The notes under the pieces are model-generated. The model saw only the letters and a program-made list of their open reading frames with translations. It did no database searches and was not told the DNA's origin. A stretch of 64,000 nt of DNA, taken from positions 97,046 to 161,045 of the forward strand of contig JBBCJI010000016.1 in assembly GCA_037190845.1 (NCBI GenBank), written 5' to 3'. The first letter of the stretch is position 1; every line of letters starts with the position of its first letter. Shown piece after piece: positions 1-8,572 of the stretch. A program made the translations under genes and the position numbers. The DNA comes from JBEBVQ01 sp037190845 (lineage in GTDB: Bacteria > Bacteroidota > Bacteroidia > Chitinophagales > Chitinophagaceae).

Positions 1-27
1 TAAAGTCACTGAACTTTGGCCTGCTCA

Positions 28-354
28 TTAATAATCGGAAAACCCGAATCCTTCTTTGGGTATTTTCAGGAAATTATAATCCATGACACCATTACCGTTT
101 TCATCGTCCAGTAATGCGCGTCCGTATGTGGCGCCGGGCTGCAAATCACAATGTGCTGTCAGTGCGCCGTTTTTTACCACCTTCTTTGAGTATCTGAATA
201 TCTTATACGGCTGCTCGGCTACAAAACTCTGGTGATCTTTGAATACCTGAATGATAACCTGGCCTTTAGCAGATTGTAACCCGCTGATATTCATGGTTAT
301 GTTCGGTGCCGAAACCTGTACCGGGATATTCATGAGTACTACGGCCGCTATCAT
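28..354 (-). CDS. DUF2141 family small secreted protein
   Basis: A small protein of the DUF2141 family, whose biochemical role is unknown. The signature is visible: ISGLQSAKGQVIIQVF near residues 23-38, the acidic loop LLDDENGNGVMDYN near 81-94 and the tail PKEGFGFS. Residues 2-16 are hydrophobic and end in VSA, like a shortened signal peptide, so export is likely. An in-frame stop ten codons upstream of the ATG rules out a longer Met start, and the protein is somewhat shorter than usual for the family. It lies 98 nt downstream of frr on the same strand and may be read through from it. Confidence 0.75.
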   Translation of the reverse strand: MIAAVVLMNIPVQVSAPNITMNISGLQSAKGQVIIQVFKDHQSFVAEQPYKIFRYSKKVVKNGALTAHCDLQPGATYGRALLDDENGNGVMDYNFLKIPKEGFGFSDY

Positions 355-452
355 CTGTGCCCCTGAAATGATTTTCTTTTTTTAAAAAGGGGCAGGATAT
401 GGTCTGTATGACAAAGATCTCAAATTGACATATTTTCACATTGAATGTGATG

Positions 453-1016
453 CTATATCGTCATGATTTCCTTCTCCTTGTCCTTGCAGTGCTCGTCTAT
501 CTGGACAATATGTTTGTCTGTAAGGCCCTGTATATGGGTTTCGCCGCCCTTGGCGATGTCTTCGCTCAGTCCGTCTTTCTGTAGCTTTTTGATCTGTTCG
601 ATCGCTTCCCGGCGAATGCTGCGTACGGCTACTTTGGAATGTTCGCCGGCACCGTTCACCTGCTTCACGAGTTCTTTTCTGCGCTCTTCTGTCAACGGCG
701 GAAGGAACAGCCGTATCACCTGGCCGTCGTTTTGCGGGGTAAGCCCGATGTTGGAAGCCATAATGGCTTTTTCGATCGGGGCAATCATGTTTTTTTCCCA
801 GGGCTGTACGGAAAGCGTGCGTGCATCCGTGATCGTAATATTGGCCACCTGGCTGATGGGAGTAGGGCTACCGTAATATTCAACAGAAACCCCGTCCAGT
901 ATCTGTGGATTAGCTTTTCCTGCCCGGATCCGGGTCAGCTCCACTTCCAGGTGACTGATGGCCTTGCGCATTTGTTGTCCGCAATCATCAATAATATGAT
1001 CTAATCCCTCGCTCAT
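453..1016 (-). CDS. frr: Ribosome recycling factor
   Basis: Ribosome recycling factor, which with EF-G splits the post-termination 70S ribosome in the cytoplasm. At 187 residues it has the family length, and the whole protein matches: the helical start with RIRAGKANP, the beta domain with VEYYGSPTPISQVANI and VQPWEKNMI, then LPPLTEERRKELVKQV and the helical tail with VRSIRREA. A perfect Bacteroidota -7 box (TACTTTTG) lies about 25 nt upstream of the ATG, which supports this start. It is the first gene of a short minus-strand unit with the DUF2141 gene behind it. The usual upstream partner pyrH is absent here. Confidence 0.97.
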   Translation of the reverse strand: MSEGLDHIIDDCGQQMRKAISHLEVELTRIRAGKANPQILDGVSVEYYGSPTPISQVANITITDARTLSVQPWEKNMIAPIEKAIMASNIGLTPQNDGQVIRLFLPPLTEERRKELVKQVNGAGEHSKVAVRSIRREAIEQIKKLQKDGLSEDIAKGGETHIQGLTDKHIVQIDEHCKDKEKEIMTI

Positions 1017-1041
1017 GGTACTATTGTTTTTTTGAGACTGG

Positions 1042-1049
1042 CAAAAGTA
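1042..1049 (-). promoter_or_regulatory. -7 promoter box of frr
   Basis: TACTTTTG on the minus strand matches the Bacteroidota -7 consensus TAnnTTTG. It ends 25 nt upstream of the frr start. A TTTG 22 nt further upstream may be the -33 element, though this spacing is slightly longer than the usual 19-21 nt. Confidence 0.6.
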
Positions 1050-1078
1050 AAAAATGTTCGTAACAAGCCATCAAATTT

Positions 1079-1149
1079 AATGTGAGAGATGTGATAGATG
1101 TGGGAAATGTGATCAACACATCTGTCACATTCCACACATTTGTCACATT
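1079..1149. repeat. GATGTGNNN-unit palindrome, copy 1
   Basis: A long imperfect hairpin. Tandem units of the type (g/a)ATGTGnnn read into a short ATCAA loop and then return as CACAT(c/t)nnn units, giving arms of about 33 nt. It lies between the divergent frr and rhomboid genes, upstream of both. Related copies are at 3470-3502, 42314-42352, 46884-46968 and 57803-57893. Confidence 0.8.
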
Positions 1150-1188
1150 AAATAGATACTTTTTCCGTCAGGCTCTGAGATTAATCCC

Positions 1189-1196
1189 TATTTTCG
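1189..1196 (+). promoter_or_regulatory. Possible -7 box of the rhomboid gene
   Basis: TATTTTCG differs by one base from TAnnTTTG and ends 12 nt before the rhomboid ATG. No convincing -33 TTTG stands at the expected distance. Confidence 0.3.
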
Positions 1197-1208
1197 CCGG
1201 CAATAAAG

Positions 1209-1829
1209 ATGTTTATGCAAGGAACTATCACGTTGATACTGGTCGTCATTACTGTGTTAATATCTCTGGCTTCATTCCGTGATGCGGCACTAACGAATAA
1301 GCTCATACTCTGGCCGGCCCGGATGAACACCCCCAAGGAATATTACCGCTTGCTCACTTCCGGTTTTATACATGCGGACAGTATGCACCTGCTGTTTAAT
1401 ATGTTTACGATGTTTTTCATCGGCAGTTATGTGGAAAGCTACTTTGTAGGGATCAATGCGCGACTTTCGTATTTGCTGCTCTATCTTGCGGGCATTGTCA
1501 TTGCATCTCTGCCGTCTTTTTTCAAGCAGCGCCATAATCATTATTTCAGGTCGCTCGGAGCATCGGGCGGGGTAGCGGCCGTGTTGTTCTCTATGGTCTA
1601 TATTTCTCCATGGGAAGGCCTTTATATCTTTGGTATCCTGCCGATACCGAGTATTGTATTTGCCATATTGTATCTGGTGTATTCGGCTTATATGTCGCGC
1701 CGGGGCGGCGATCATATCAATCACGATGCTCATTTCTGGGGCGCTGTTTTCGGGTTTGTCTTTACCTGGATTGTTTCCCCGCAGCCGGGACAACTGTTTC
1801 TCCAGCAAATCACACGGCCATCGTTTTAA
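1209..1829 (+). CDS. Rhomboid family intramembrane serine protease
   Basis: A polytopic membrane protein of the rhomboid protease family, which cleaves transmembrane substrates inside the bilayer. The catalytic features are intact: the HLLFN motif (H60, N64) in the second membrane segment, GASGG with the nucleophile Ser119, and the partner histidine H175 in NHDAHFWGA. Six hydrophobic segments fit the minimal bacterial rhomboid fold; there is no extra cytoplasmic domain. The length of 206 residues is normal for a compact bacterial rhomboid. It converges on rlmH with a shared hairpin terminator between them. Its substrate cannot be inferred from the context. Confidence 0.93.
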   Translation: MFMQGTITLILVVITVLISLASFRDAALTNKLILWPARMNTPKEYYRLLTSGFIHADSMHLLFNMFTMFFIGSYVESYFVGINARLSYLLLYLAGIVIASLPSFFKQRHNHYFRSLGASGGVAAVLFSMVYISPWEGLYIFGILPIPSIVFAILYLVYSAYMSRRGGDHINHDAHFWGAVFGFVFTWIVSPQPGQLFLQQITRPSF

Positions 1830-1861
1830 TGGTTAATGAGTGCCGGATTTTTCATTAACCA
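1830..1861. terminator. Bidirectional hairpin between rhomboid gene and rlmH
   Basis: A perfect 10-bp stem (TGGTTAATGA / TCATTAACCA) with a 12-nt loop fills the 34-nt gap between the convergent stop codons, starting directly after the rhomboid TAA and ending two bases before the rlmH stop. AT-rich sequence follows the stem in both directions. It is likely to end transcription of both genes. Confidence 0.65.
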
Positions 1862-1863
1862 AT

Positions 1864-2337
1864 TTATTCATGGTGATAAGGACTATGGTTCAGAATGCTG
1901 TATGCCCGGTATATTTGTTCGGCGAGGATCAGCCGTACGAGTTGGTGTGGAAACACAAGCGGAGACAATGACCAGACCTGTTTTGCCTGTTTCCGGATAT
2001 TCTCGCCCACACCGTATGCACCCCCGATTAGCAAGACAAGTGTTTTTACGCTGTGATTCATGCATTGCTGAAACTGTTGCGCCCATCCCGGCGAATCCAG
2101 TTGCTTGCCACGTTCGTCAAGCAGGATGAGATGATGTTGCGGTTGCAGGCGTTTCAGGATCAATGTTTCTTCCTGTTCTTTGATACGTTGAATATCTGTC
2201 GTAGCCTGTTTTTTAGGTAGCGATAGTAATGTTAATCCGACAGATACCCAGGGTTTCGTTTTTTGAAAATAATATTGGATCCCGGATTCGATGAACGTTT
2301 CATTTTCTTTTCCTAAAGACCATATCTCAATATTCAT
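1864..2337 (-). CDS. rlmH: 23S rRNA (pseudouridine-1915-N3)-methyltransferase RlmH
   Basis: SPOUT-class methyltransferase that methylates pseudouridine 1915 in helix 69 of 23S rRNA on assembled 70S ribosomes. The 157 residues match the family throughout: a Rossmann-like N-terminus, LILLDERGKQLDSPGWAQ in the middle, and the trefoil-knot cofactor site made by LVLLIGGAYGVG and SLSPLVFPHQLVRLILAEQI. The C-terminal YHHE is the usual end of the family and contributes to the active site across the dimer. A perfect -7 box lies about 23 nt upstream of the start. It is a single-gene unit. Confidence 0.97.
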   Translation of the reverse strand: MNIEIWSLGKENETFIESGIQYYFQKTKPWVSVGLTLLSLPKKQATTDIQRIKEQEETLILKRLQPQHHLILLDERGKQLDSPGWAQQFQQCMNHSVKTLVLLIGGAYGVGENIRKQAKQVWSLSPLVFPHQLVRLILAEQIYRAYSILNHSPYHHE

Positions 2338-2360
2338 GACCGGCTGGGTTTATTTCGTTT

Positions 2361-2368
2361 CAAAAGTA
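2361..2368 (-). promoter_or_regulatory. -7 promoter box of rlmH
   Basis: TACTTTTG on the minus strand, a perfect match to TAnnTTTG, 23 nt upstream of the rlmH ATG. No clear -33 TTTG is seen. Confidence 0.5.
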
Positions 2369-2399
2369 AAATAAACCATCTGTATAATGAGTTAATCTG

Positions 2400-2476
2400 A
2401 GAATTTGAAAATGAGTATAATGGTTACATAACATGGACATTTTCAAATTGGCACATTTTCAAATTTTCAAATTAAC
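2400..2476. repeat. AATTTGAAAA-unit palindrome, copy 1
   Basis: AATTTGAAAATG (2402-2413) pairs perfectly with CATTTTCAAATT (2438-2449). Further direct copies of ATTTTCAAATT follow after the spacer AATTGGCACATT. The element fills the gap between the divergent rlmH and polyprenyl synthase genes, ending about 12 nt before the latter's ATG. The second copy is at 12443-12530. Confidence 0.8.
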
Positions 2477-2487
2477 TTGCGTCAGTC

Positions 2488-3453
2488 ATGCATGGATTCA
2501 AAGAACTGACCCGGCAATTCGGGGAGCGCTTTATGGCTGCTTTACCCTTTCCGGAACAACCTGTCACATTATACGAACCCTGCCGGTACTTTCTGGGGCT
2601 TGGCGGAAAGCACGTCCGTCCGGTGTTGTGCCTGATGGGCAATGAGCTTTTCGGCGAGATTACGGAAGACGCCTGGTACGCGGCGACAGGTCTGGAATTG
2701 TTTCATAATTTTACGCTTATTCATGATGATATCATGGATAAAGCGCCGTTGCGCCGTGGGTTTATGACGGTGCATACTAAATACGACCTGTCTACCGGCA
2801 TTCTTTCGGGAGACGTCATGAGTATCTATGCCTATCAGCAGATTGCCAGAATACGGTATGCACTGCCGGAAGTGCTCGAAGCATTCAACAAGATGGCAAT
2901 AGAGGTATGCGAGGGGCAGCAATGGGATATGGATTTCGAGCAGCAGGACGATGTGCAGCTTAAGGCGTATATGCGTATGATCGAACTGAAGACTTCGGTG
3001 CTGCTGGCAACCAGCATTAAAATAGGCGCATTGCTGGGAGGCGCTACGGGGGGCAATGCGGATAAGCTGTATGAGTTCGGGAAGAATCTCGGTATTGCTT
3101 TCCAGTTGCAGGACGACTATCTTGATGCATTTGGTGAGGCGCAGAAGACCGGTAAGCAGAATGGTGGCGACATCCGGGATAATAAAAAAACATTTTTGCT
3201 GCTGACTGCGCTGGAACGCGCTTCTGATACCCAACGGCAGCAGATCCGCCGGCTCATGCAGGTTGATACCGGTGATAAAGTGCCGGATATGCTGGCGATG
3301 TTCCGTGATCTGGGTGTGGATGGGTCATGTCGTGAGCTGGTACAGCATTATTCAGATAAAGCCTTTGATGCGCTTGAAGACGCCGCAGTTACCTCTGCCC
3401 GGAAAGAGCCGCTGCGTGAGCTTGCCCGCTATCTGCTCCTTCGCGAAACCTGA
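2488..3453 (+). CDS. Polyprenyl (geranylgeranyl/farnesyl-type) diphosphate synthase
   Basis: Trans-isoprenyl diphosphate synthase, condensing isopentenyl diphosphate onto allylic diphosphates to feed quinone, carotenoid or undecaprenyl synthesis. Both metal-binding motifs are intact: the first aspartate-rich motif DDIMD at residues 80-84 followed by RRG, and the second, DDYLD, at 209-213 after FQLQ. GGKHVRPVL (39-47) is the substrate diphosphate-binding region. The 321-residue length is normal. The residues before DDIMD, which set chain length, are bulky (HNFTLIH), which suggests a short to medium product, but this cannot be fixed by eye. It is followed after 52 nt by the EVE gene. Confidence 0.92.
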   Translation: MHGFKELTRQFGERFMAALPFPEQPVTLYEPCRYFLGLGGKHVRPVLCLMGNELFGEITEDAWYAATGLELFHNFTLIHDDIMDKAPLRRGFMTVHTKYDLSTGILSGDVMSIYAYQQIARIRYALPEVLEAFNKMAIEVCEGQQWDMDFEQQDDVQLKAYMRMIELKTSVLLATSIKIGALLGGATGGNADKLYEFGKNLGIAFQLQDDYLDAFGEAQKTGKQNGGDIRDNKKTFLLLTALERASDTQRQQIRRLMQVDTGDKVPDMLAMFRDLGVDGSCRELVQHYSDKAFDALEDAAVTSARKEPLRELARYLLLRET

Positions 3454-3469
3454 TCAGACAATACGAAAC

Positions 3470-3502
3470 ACATCTGTCACATTTCCCACATCCAACACAT
3501 CC
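3470..3502. repeat. GATGTGNNN-family half element
   Basis: Four units of the CACATC type (CACATCtgt CACATTtcc CACATCcaa CACATC) in tandem at 9-bp period, without the opposing arm. It lies immediately upstream of the EVE-protein ATG (3506), so it would be in the leader or the promoter of that gene. Confidence 0.7.
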
Positions 3503-3505
3503 TAT

Positions 3506-3910
3506 ATGAACTACTGGCTTGTAAAATCCGAACCATTTAAATACAGCTGGGAACAATTTGTAAAAGACGGAAAGACTTTCTGGGACGGTGTGCGTAACTA
3601 CCAGGCGCGTAACAACCTGCGTGCGATGAAGAAAGGTGATAAGGTATTGTTTTACCACAGCAATGAAGGACTTGCTGTAGTCGGGATTGCGCAGGTGGTG
3701 CGGGAAGCCTACCAGGATCCAACGACAGATGACACCAACTGGGTGGTTGTAGATCTGAAGCCGGTAAAAGCGTTGAAAAATCCGGTTTCCCTTAAGGATA
3801 TGAAGGACACGCCGGGGTTATCGGAAATGGCCCTGATAAAGCAGTCCCGCCTGTCCGTTTGTCCGGTTCTGCAGGAAGAATATGAGCTGATACTGGATAT
3901 GGGTAAATAA
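3506..3910 (+). CDS. EVE domain-containing protein
   Basis: A single-domain EVE protein of 134 residues. EVE belongs to the PUA/YTH-like superfamily, whose members bind modified bases in DNA or RNA. The start MNYWLVKSEPFKYSWEQF, FWDGVRNYQARNNLR and MKKGDKVLFYHS are the family's landmarks, the conserved aromatic residues being candidates for the base-binding cage. The reading frame runs open further upstream, but homology begins at this ATG and the upstream part is repeat DNA, so this start was chosen. No restriction or methylation gene stands beside it, so a housekeeping role is as likely as defence. Confidence 0.9.
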   Translation: MNYWLVKSEPFKYSWEQFVKDGKTFWDGVRNYQARNNLRAMKKGDKVLFYHSNEGLAVVGIAQVVREAYQDPTTDDTNWVVVDLKPVKALKNPVSLKDMKDTPGLSEMALIKQSRLSVCPVLQEEYELILDMGK

Positions 3911-3938
3911 TACTGGATGATATAGTGTTGTTTTTTTG

Positions 3939-3946
3939 TATGTTTG
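3939..3946 (+). promoter_or_regulatory. -7 promoter box of the large T9SS gene
   Basis: TATGTTTG, a perfect TAnnTTTG, lies 63 nt upstream of the ATG at 4010, which would give a leader of about 55 nt. The -33 region is poorly matched. Confidence 0.45.
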
Positions 3947-4009
3947 CATAATCGTACCGGTATTCCGGAAAAGGAATATGTGTTTCTCGTGTGAGGAAAA
4001 ACAAACAAC

Positions 4010-6829
4010 ATGAAAAGAATTTTACTGTTTACATTTATTGCAGCTATTTGTTTAGCCGGTAAGGCCGGAGCACAGGCAGACCTGTCGGCCACGTTGCTGT
4101 TTCCGCAGAACGGCACGGTGTATCACACGGGAGATTCAATCCGTTTTAAAACGATCATCGGGAATGTCGGACCGGATACATTATATCCGGGAGATTCAAT
4201 ATTACTCCGGTATACGATCAATGGTAATACCATCCCGTTTTACGTAGGCGGCCGTACGGTCAGTGAATTTGTGGAGATGATCCCCATGCTGATGTGGCCG
4301 GGAGATACGATTCATTATACTTCTCCTCCCGCCAATGGGCTGAATGCCGGTATGGCCGGAGGGCATAATATCTGTGCGGAAGTGGTTTTTTTAATGAATC
4401 CGGATATCAATCCCGCCAACAATACATCCTGCCACAATATTAATGTCGTGGACACATCCAATCCGCCTTCGTCACGTCCGGCGCTTCATTTTATTACTCC
4501 CGACAGGGGAGGGAATGCAGGAAGTATGGTAATGGCCATATATGGTGCGGGTTTCGACAGCCAAACACATTTAAAACTTACCCGGCCCGGAAGTCCGGAT
4601 ATTCTGGTACCCAGCAACCGGATTACCATATTGCAGGGCGGGCGGGTTATGAATGCAGCCATGTCTCTCTATAATCGTGATACAGGGGTGTGGAGCCTGG
4701 AAGTGACAATACCGGGCGATACGGTGATGACGCTGAGTAATTGTTTTACGGTTGCGTCGGTGCATATCACACAGATGATGCCTGCTTCGGGAGGAAATGC
4801 AGGAGTGGTGACCGGGTATATTTATGGAAACGGGTTTGCACAGAATACCCGCGTAAAGCTTACCAGGTCAGGTTATCCGGATATTATTGTGCCGGACAGT
4901 ATGACTTCCGTTTCCGGTCATGGCGGACGTGTGTTGAAAGCCGGTTTTGATTTGAGTGGTCGGGATACCGGTTTGTATAATGTGGTCGTATATGTACCGG
5001 GGGGCGGAGAAACGACTCTGGCTAATGGTTTCCGGATTGAACCTGTGCGCAAGTCGTGCCCTGAGGTGTCTGTGACTGGCGTACAGGCCGTACGTACGGG
5101 GATGTATACCTCCTATTATATCAGGGTAACTAACCCGGGCAATGTAGATGCTGAAAATATCATGGTGACATATGCCAGCACCCATGATACGCTCCGGATC
5201 CGGGGTGTATCGCAGATCCCGGTTGCGGCAGACAGCTTTGATGGGGTACCTTTAACAGGAGGGAAAGCAGGTATCCTGCTTTTAGATCGTGTGCCGGCGG
5301 GTGGTGCGGTGGCAATTACAGCCGAAGCCATTACACATGGTACACCTGCCATGCCGGTAATGTTTAAGGCAGGGGTCTCCTGTCCCCTGGATTTTTCGGA
5401 TACTGCGACAGACGCCTGTTTGCATGATCTGCTGAATACGCTGCCCGGTGCATCCGGACCTGCGTCGCCCGGTTGCATTGGGGGATACCTGGCACAGTCT
5501 GTACAGGCCGATTCATTACAGTTGCTGGATTATGTGCAGGTATTGGCAAATGCTGCTAATCATTGTCTCGGTCTGTCTCCTGCTCCCGGCCTGTACCGGG
5601 AGATTACAGAGAAGATTACGGGGTTGAGCCATGCCTTATATGAAGGGCAGCCTTGTGATGGTATTATAACACATCGTGCCGTAGCAGAAGTAAGTACTAC
5701 CGTACTGTGGTCATACGATCCGAATGATAAAACAGGACCTGCAGGTGCAGGACGTAGTAACTATATTCCCGGACATAAACGTTCGTTTTCGTACCTGATC
5801 AATTTTGAGAATGATACGTCTGCTGCTGCTGCGGCACAGGTTGTCCGGATCGTGGATACACTGGATAAAGATGTTTTTGATCTGAGTACTTTCCGGCTCG
5901 GCCCGGTTAAAGCCGGAGACAGTCTGATCCTGTTCCCTGAAGCCCTGCAGGCACATACAGTTTATGCGGATTTCAGTGTCGGAGCTGAAAATTATGTATT
6001 GAAAGTGGAGGCTGGCCTGGATGCCAATACCGGCATCGCTACCTGGATCTTCACTACGCTTGATCCGGAAACAATGCAGCTTATTACGGATCCTTACGGG
6101 GGATTCCTCCCGCCGAATCATACGTCACCGGAAGGGCAGGGAAGTGTGTTTTTTGATATCGAACTGAAAGAAGGGCTGCCGGATAATACAGTGATCAATA
6201 ATACGGCCTATATTTATTTTGATGTCAATCCGCCGATCATTACTAATACTTACGGGAATAAAACAGATATTGTAAAGCCGGACAGCCGGGTACACACGTT
6301 GCCCCGCTATACTGCAGATACAACCATTCCTGTAGCATGGAGCGGAACGGATAACGGATCCGGTATCCGGCATTATTCCGTATATGTATCGGTCAATAAT
6401 GGTAGCTATGAGTTGTGGATTAAGGATACGGCTGGCAGGGAAGCATTGTTTGCCGGAACACGCGATTCCACGTACCGTTTTTATTCTGTGGCTACTGACA
6501 GTGTGGGCAACCGGCAGGATGTGCCACTGGAGTATAATGCGATTACTACATTATCCGTACAGGAACCGTTCCTGGTAAAGACCGGTATTAAGATATTCCC
6601 CAATCCTGCTACGCAATCCTGTATTATCGAAGGACGGAATATCCGGGAACCGGAGGTCACGGTACAGGTGCGGAATACATTGGGGCAACTGATGCTATCT
6701 GAGCTTGTCTCCTGCCAGAATGGTTATATGCATTATCGCCTGGATGTTTCAGGGCTGTCTTCCGGGCTCTATACACTGGAAATCCGGACGGAAGAATGGC
6801 GTTTTATGGAGAAAATAACGAAGCAGTAA
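4010..6829 (+). CDS. Large secreted T9SS type A protein with IPT/TIG-like repeats
   Basis: A 939-residue exported protein, probably displayed on the cell surface or released through the type IX system. A signal peptide (MKRILLFTFIAAICLAGKAGA) starts it. Then come a CARDB-like beta domain (about 24-140), two IPT/TIG-like repeats of about 90 residues (about 160-345, each opening with GGNAGxxxxxIYGxGF), a cysteine-containing middle region, and a conserved domain from SYDPNDKTGPAG to YFDVNPPIITNTYGNK. Next is a bacterial Ig/FN3-like segment with AWSGTDNGSGIRHYSVYVS. The C-terminal 80 residues form a type A sorting domain (IKIFPNPATQSC to the basic end). The ligand is unknown; adhesion is a reasonable guess only. 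Confidence 0.85.
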   Translation: MKRILLFTFIAAICLAGKAGAQADLSATLLFPQNGTVYHTGDSIRFKTIIGNVGPDTLYPGDSILLRYTINGNTIPFYVGGRTVSEFVEMIPMLMWPGDTIHYTSPPANGLNAGMAGGHNICAEVVFLMNPDINPANNTSCHNINVVDTSNPPSSRPALHFITPDRGGNAGSMVMAIYGAGFDSQTHLKLTRPGSPDILVPSNRITILQGGRVMNAAMSLYNRDTGVWSLEVTIPGDTVMTLSNCFTVASVHITQMMPASGGNAGVVTGYIYGNGFAQNTRVKLTRSGYPDIIVPDSMTSVSGHGGRVLKAGFDLSGRDTGLYNVVVYVPGGGETTLANGFRIEPVRKSCPEVSVTGVQAVRTGMYTSYYIRVTNPGNVDAENIMVTYASTHDTLRIRGVSQIPVAADSFDGVPLTGGKAGILLLDRVPAGGAVAITAEAITHGTPAMPVMFKAGVSCPLDFSDTATDACLHDLLNTLPGASGPASPGCIGGYLAQSVQADSLQLLDYVQVLANAANHCLGLSPAPGLYREITEKITGLSHALYEGQPCDGIITHRAVAEVSTTVLWSYDPNDKTGPAGAGRSNYIPGHKRSFSYLINFENDTSAAAAAQVVRIVDTLDKDVFDLSTFRLGPVKAGDSLILFPEALQAHTVYADFSVGAENYVLKVEAGLDANTGIATWIFTTLDPETMQLITDPYGGFLPPNHTSPEGQGSVFFDIELKEGLPDNTVINNTAYIYFDVNPPIITNTYGNKTDIVKPDSRVHTLPRYTADTTIPVAWSGTDNGSGIRHYSVYVSVNNGSYELWIKDTAGREALFAGTRDSTYRFYSVATDSVGNRQDVPLEYNAITTLSVQEPFLVKTGIKIFPNPATQSCIIEGRNIREPEVTVQVRNTLGQLMLSELVSCQNGYMHYRLDVSGLSSGLYTLEIRTEEWRFMEKITKQ

Positions 6830-6862
6830 ACCTCGGACATTACGTTTGTTGCAGATATGCTG

Positions 6863-8005
6863 TTATGACGCCGGTATCATTTCAGACCTGCCCTGTATGA
6901 TGTGCACAAGGCGGATAGATAAGGCATGTAGCTGGGTCTTGGCATGGGCGTTGCGTTCGATATGATAGATCGTGTCCGTAATGGCTTTGACCATTTGCCG
7001 GATGGTATCACCGGGAAGTCCTCGCGCTGCCAGCCGTTGTACAAATTGGGCTTCTTCGGGAGGCAGGGGAAGGGGAACCTGCGGCAGCCAGGTGCAGCGC
7101 AGTGTTTGTTCCAGCAGTTGTATTACGTAACGGAGAAAATTCTTCTGCTGCTCCCGTCCTTCTTTTGCCCGTTCTTCTACAAACCCGGCGATCATCAGGC
7201 CATTGTTTGTAAATATGCCGTTAAACCAGTTGCGTACATCCGGGAACAGGTCGTTTTCCGTATCACGCAGGATGCGTAATGCTTCGGTGAAGCTGCCGCC
7301 GGCAAGGTGGCCTGTTTGCATGGCTTTGCGTTCATCGGCGAGGTCGCGTTCTGTAAGCGCTGTGGCAATATCTGTGGCGGAGAGCGGGGCGAGCCTTATG
7401 ATCTGCGTACGTGAAAGGATCGTCGGGAGGATAGCTTCCGTATTTTCTGCAACGAGGATCAGGTAGGTGTCGGCCGGGGGCTCTTCGATCAGCTTCAGCA
7501 GGATATTCCCTTCTTTGCCCAGGTATTCGGGACGCCAGATAATCTGAATTTTGCTGCCTCCTTCGTACGATTTAAGGTTCAGGTTTTCGATAATGCTGCG
7601 GCATTCTTCAGCGGGGATATTACCCTGCTTGTTTTCGGCATTGATATGCTGCAGCCATTCGAACGTGGTGCCGTACGGGGTCTGGCTGACAAATTCCCGG
7701 AATTCCTGAATATAATGCCTGCTGAGCGCTTTTGTACCGGGTTTCGGGGAAATAGCCGGGAAGCTAAGGTGCAGGTCTGCGTGTTCGAGCTTTTGTATTT
7801 TTCCACATGAAGCACAGACGCCGCATGAATCGTTTCCCGTCTTGTTGGTACAGAAAATATATTGAGCGAGTGCGAGCGACATCGGCAGTCCCCCGGTGCC
7901 CTCATGTCCTGTAAGCAGCAAGGCATGAGGCAACTGGTTGCGCTGCATCATACGTAATAAACCCTGTTTGGCAACCTGCTGCCCTGCAATCCGGGAAAAT
8001 AGCAT
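6863..8005 (-). CDS. holB: DNA polymerase III subunit delta'
   Basis: Clamp-loader subunit delta' of the replicative polymerase. The AAA+ core is readable: a P-loop-like GHEGTGG lacking the lysine (delta' does not hydrolyse ATP), the zinc-binding cysteines C-GVCASC-GK near residue 60, the sensor stretch IIWRPEYLGKEGNILLKLIEEPP, and ILSRTQIIRLAPL with the SRC-like motif of the family written SRT. The C-terminal collar domain follows. Length 380 is typical for Bacteroidota. It converges on the T9SS gene before it with 33 nt between stops, and follows the DUF2147 gene on the same strand after 45 nt. Confidence 0.93.
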   Translation of the reverse strand: MLFSRIAGQQVAKQGLLRMMQRNQLPHALLLTGHEGTGGLPMSLALAQYIFCTNKTGNDSCGVCASCGKIQKLEHADLHLSFPAISPKPGTKALSRHYIQEFREFVSQTPYGTTFEWLQHINAENKQGNIPAEECRSIIENLNLKSYEGGSKIQIIWRPEYLGKEGNILLKLIEEPPADTYLILVAENTEAILPTILSRTQIIRLAPLSATDIATALTERDLADERKAMQTGHLAGGSFTEALRILRDTENDLFPDVRNWFNGIFTNNGLMIAGFVEERAKEGREQQKNFLRYVIQLLEQTLRCTWLPQVPLPLPPEEAQFVQRLAARGLPGDTIRQMVKAITDTIYHIERNAHAKTQLHALSIRLVHIIQGRSEMIPAS

Positions 8006-8050
8006 GGAGTGTGATAAAGGGTATAAAGGTACAAAAAAGCAGGCGAAGGA

Positions 8051-8569
8051 TCAGTCTGCCCTGCTCCAGACGGTGGTGCGCCCGATCATGGAAATGCCGA
8101 TGTAGCCCCGCACGTCGAGGGTATTGCCTTTGTGCGTGATCTTGCAGCTGTAGGTCTTGCCGTTGTTGGGGTCGTAGATCGTGCCTCCTTCATACACATC
8201 GTTTTTGGGCGTGTGGAATCCTTTCATGATTATTAGTCCTAGTATCGGCTCGGAACGTTTGCTTTTATCCGGGTTGTTGGCATCAGTTTTGGGTTTCCCG
8301 TTTTTGCCATCCGGTTCTGCCAGCCATTCTACCTTACCATAGAATTTCCCGTTTGTAGCCTTAAAGATGCGTACTTTGGCGCTTTTCGTTTCATTATACC
8401 ACAGCCCTTCCAGCTTGTCTTTCTGTGCAAATGCTGTTTGTCCTGCAAGCAGCAGGCCTGTCAGTAAAAGGAAAGGGATACATATTTGTCTGAACACGGC
8501 AATCAGTTTTTTACAATGATAGCAAAAATCGTGCACAGTATTTTTGGGCATCCGGTGGTAAATGATCAT
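8051..8569 (-). CDS. DUF2147 domain secreted protein
   Basis: An exported protein of the DUF2147 family, a small lipocalin-like beta-barrel fold of unknown function. Visible signs are LEGLWYNETKSAKVRIFK at the domain start, GKFYGKVEWL, ILGLIIMKGF, YEGGTIYDPNNGKTYSCKI and LDVRGYIGISMIGRTTVW at the end. A hydrophobic signal sequence ends in TAFAQ near residue 49, which is far in for a signal peptide. The first ~24 residues read like leader or repeat DNA, so the true start may be an in-frame GTG at 8497, which gives a normal short signal peptide. Confidence 0.82.
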   Translation of the reverse strand: MIIYHRMPKNTVHDFCYHCKKLIAVFRQICIPFLLLTGLLLAGQTAFAQKDKLEGLWYNETKSAKVRIFKATNGKFYGKVEWLAEPDGKNGKPKTDANNPDKSKRSEPILGLIIMKGFHTPKNDVYEGGTIYDPNNGKTYSCKITHKGNTLDVRGYIGISMIGRTTVWSRAD

Positions 8570-8572
8570 TTT

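Noticed and set aside
3263..3505. Upstream extension of the EVE protein
   Set aside because: It overlaps the polyprenyl synthase coding region in another frame and the repeat units; family similarity starts at 3506.
6863..8005. Missing lysine in the HolB P-loop as a sign of a broken gene
   Set aside because: Delta' subunits commonly have a degenerate Walker A and do not hydrolyse ATP; the zinc module and the rest of the fold are intact.
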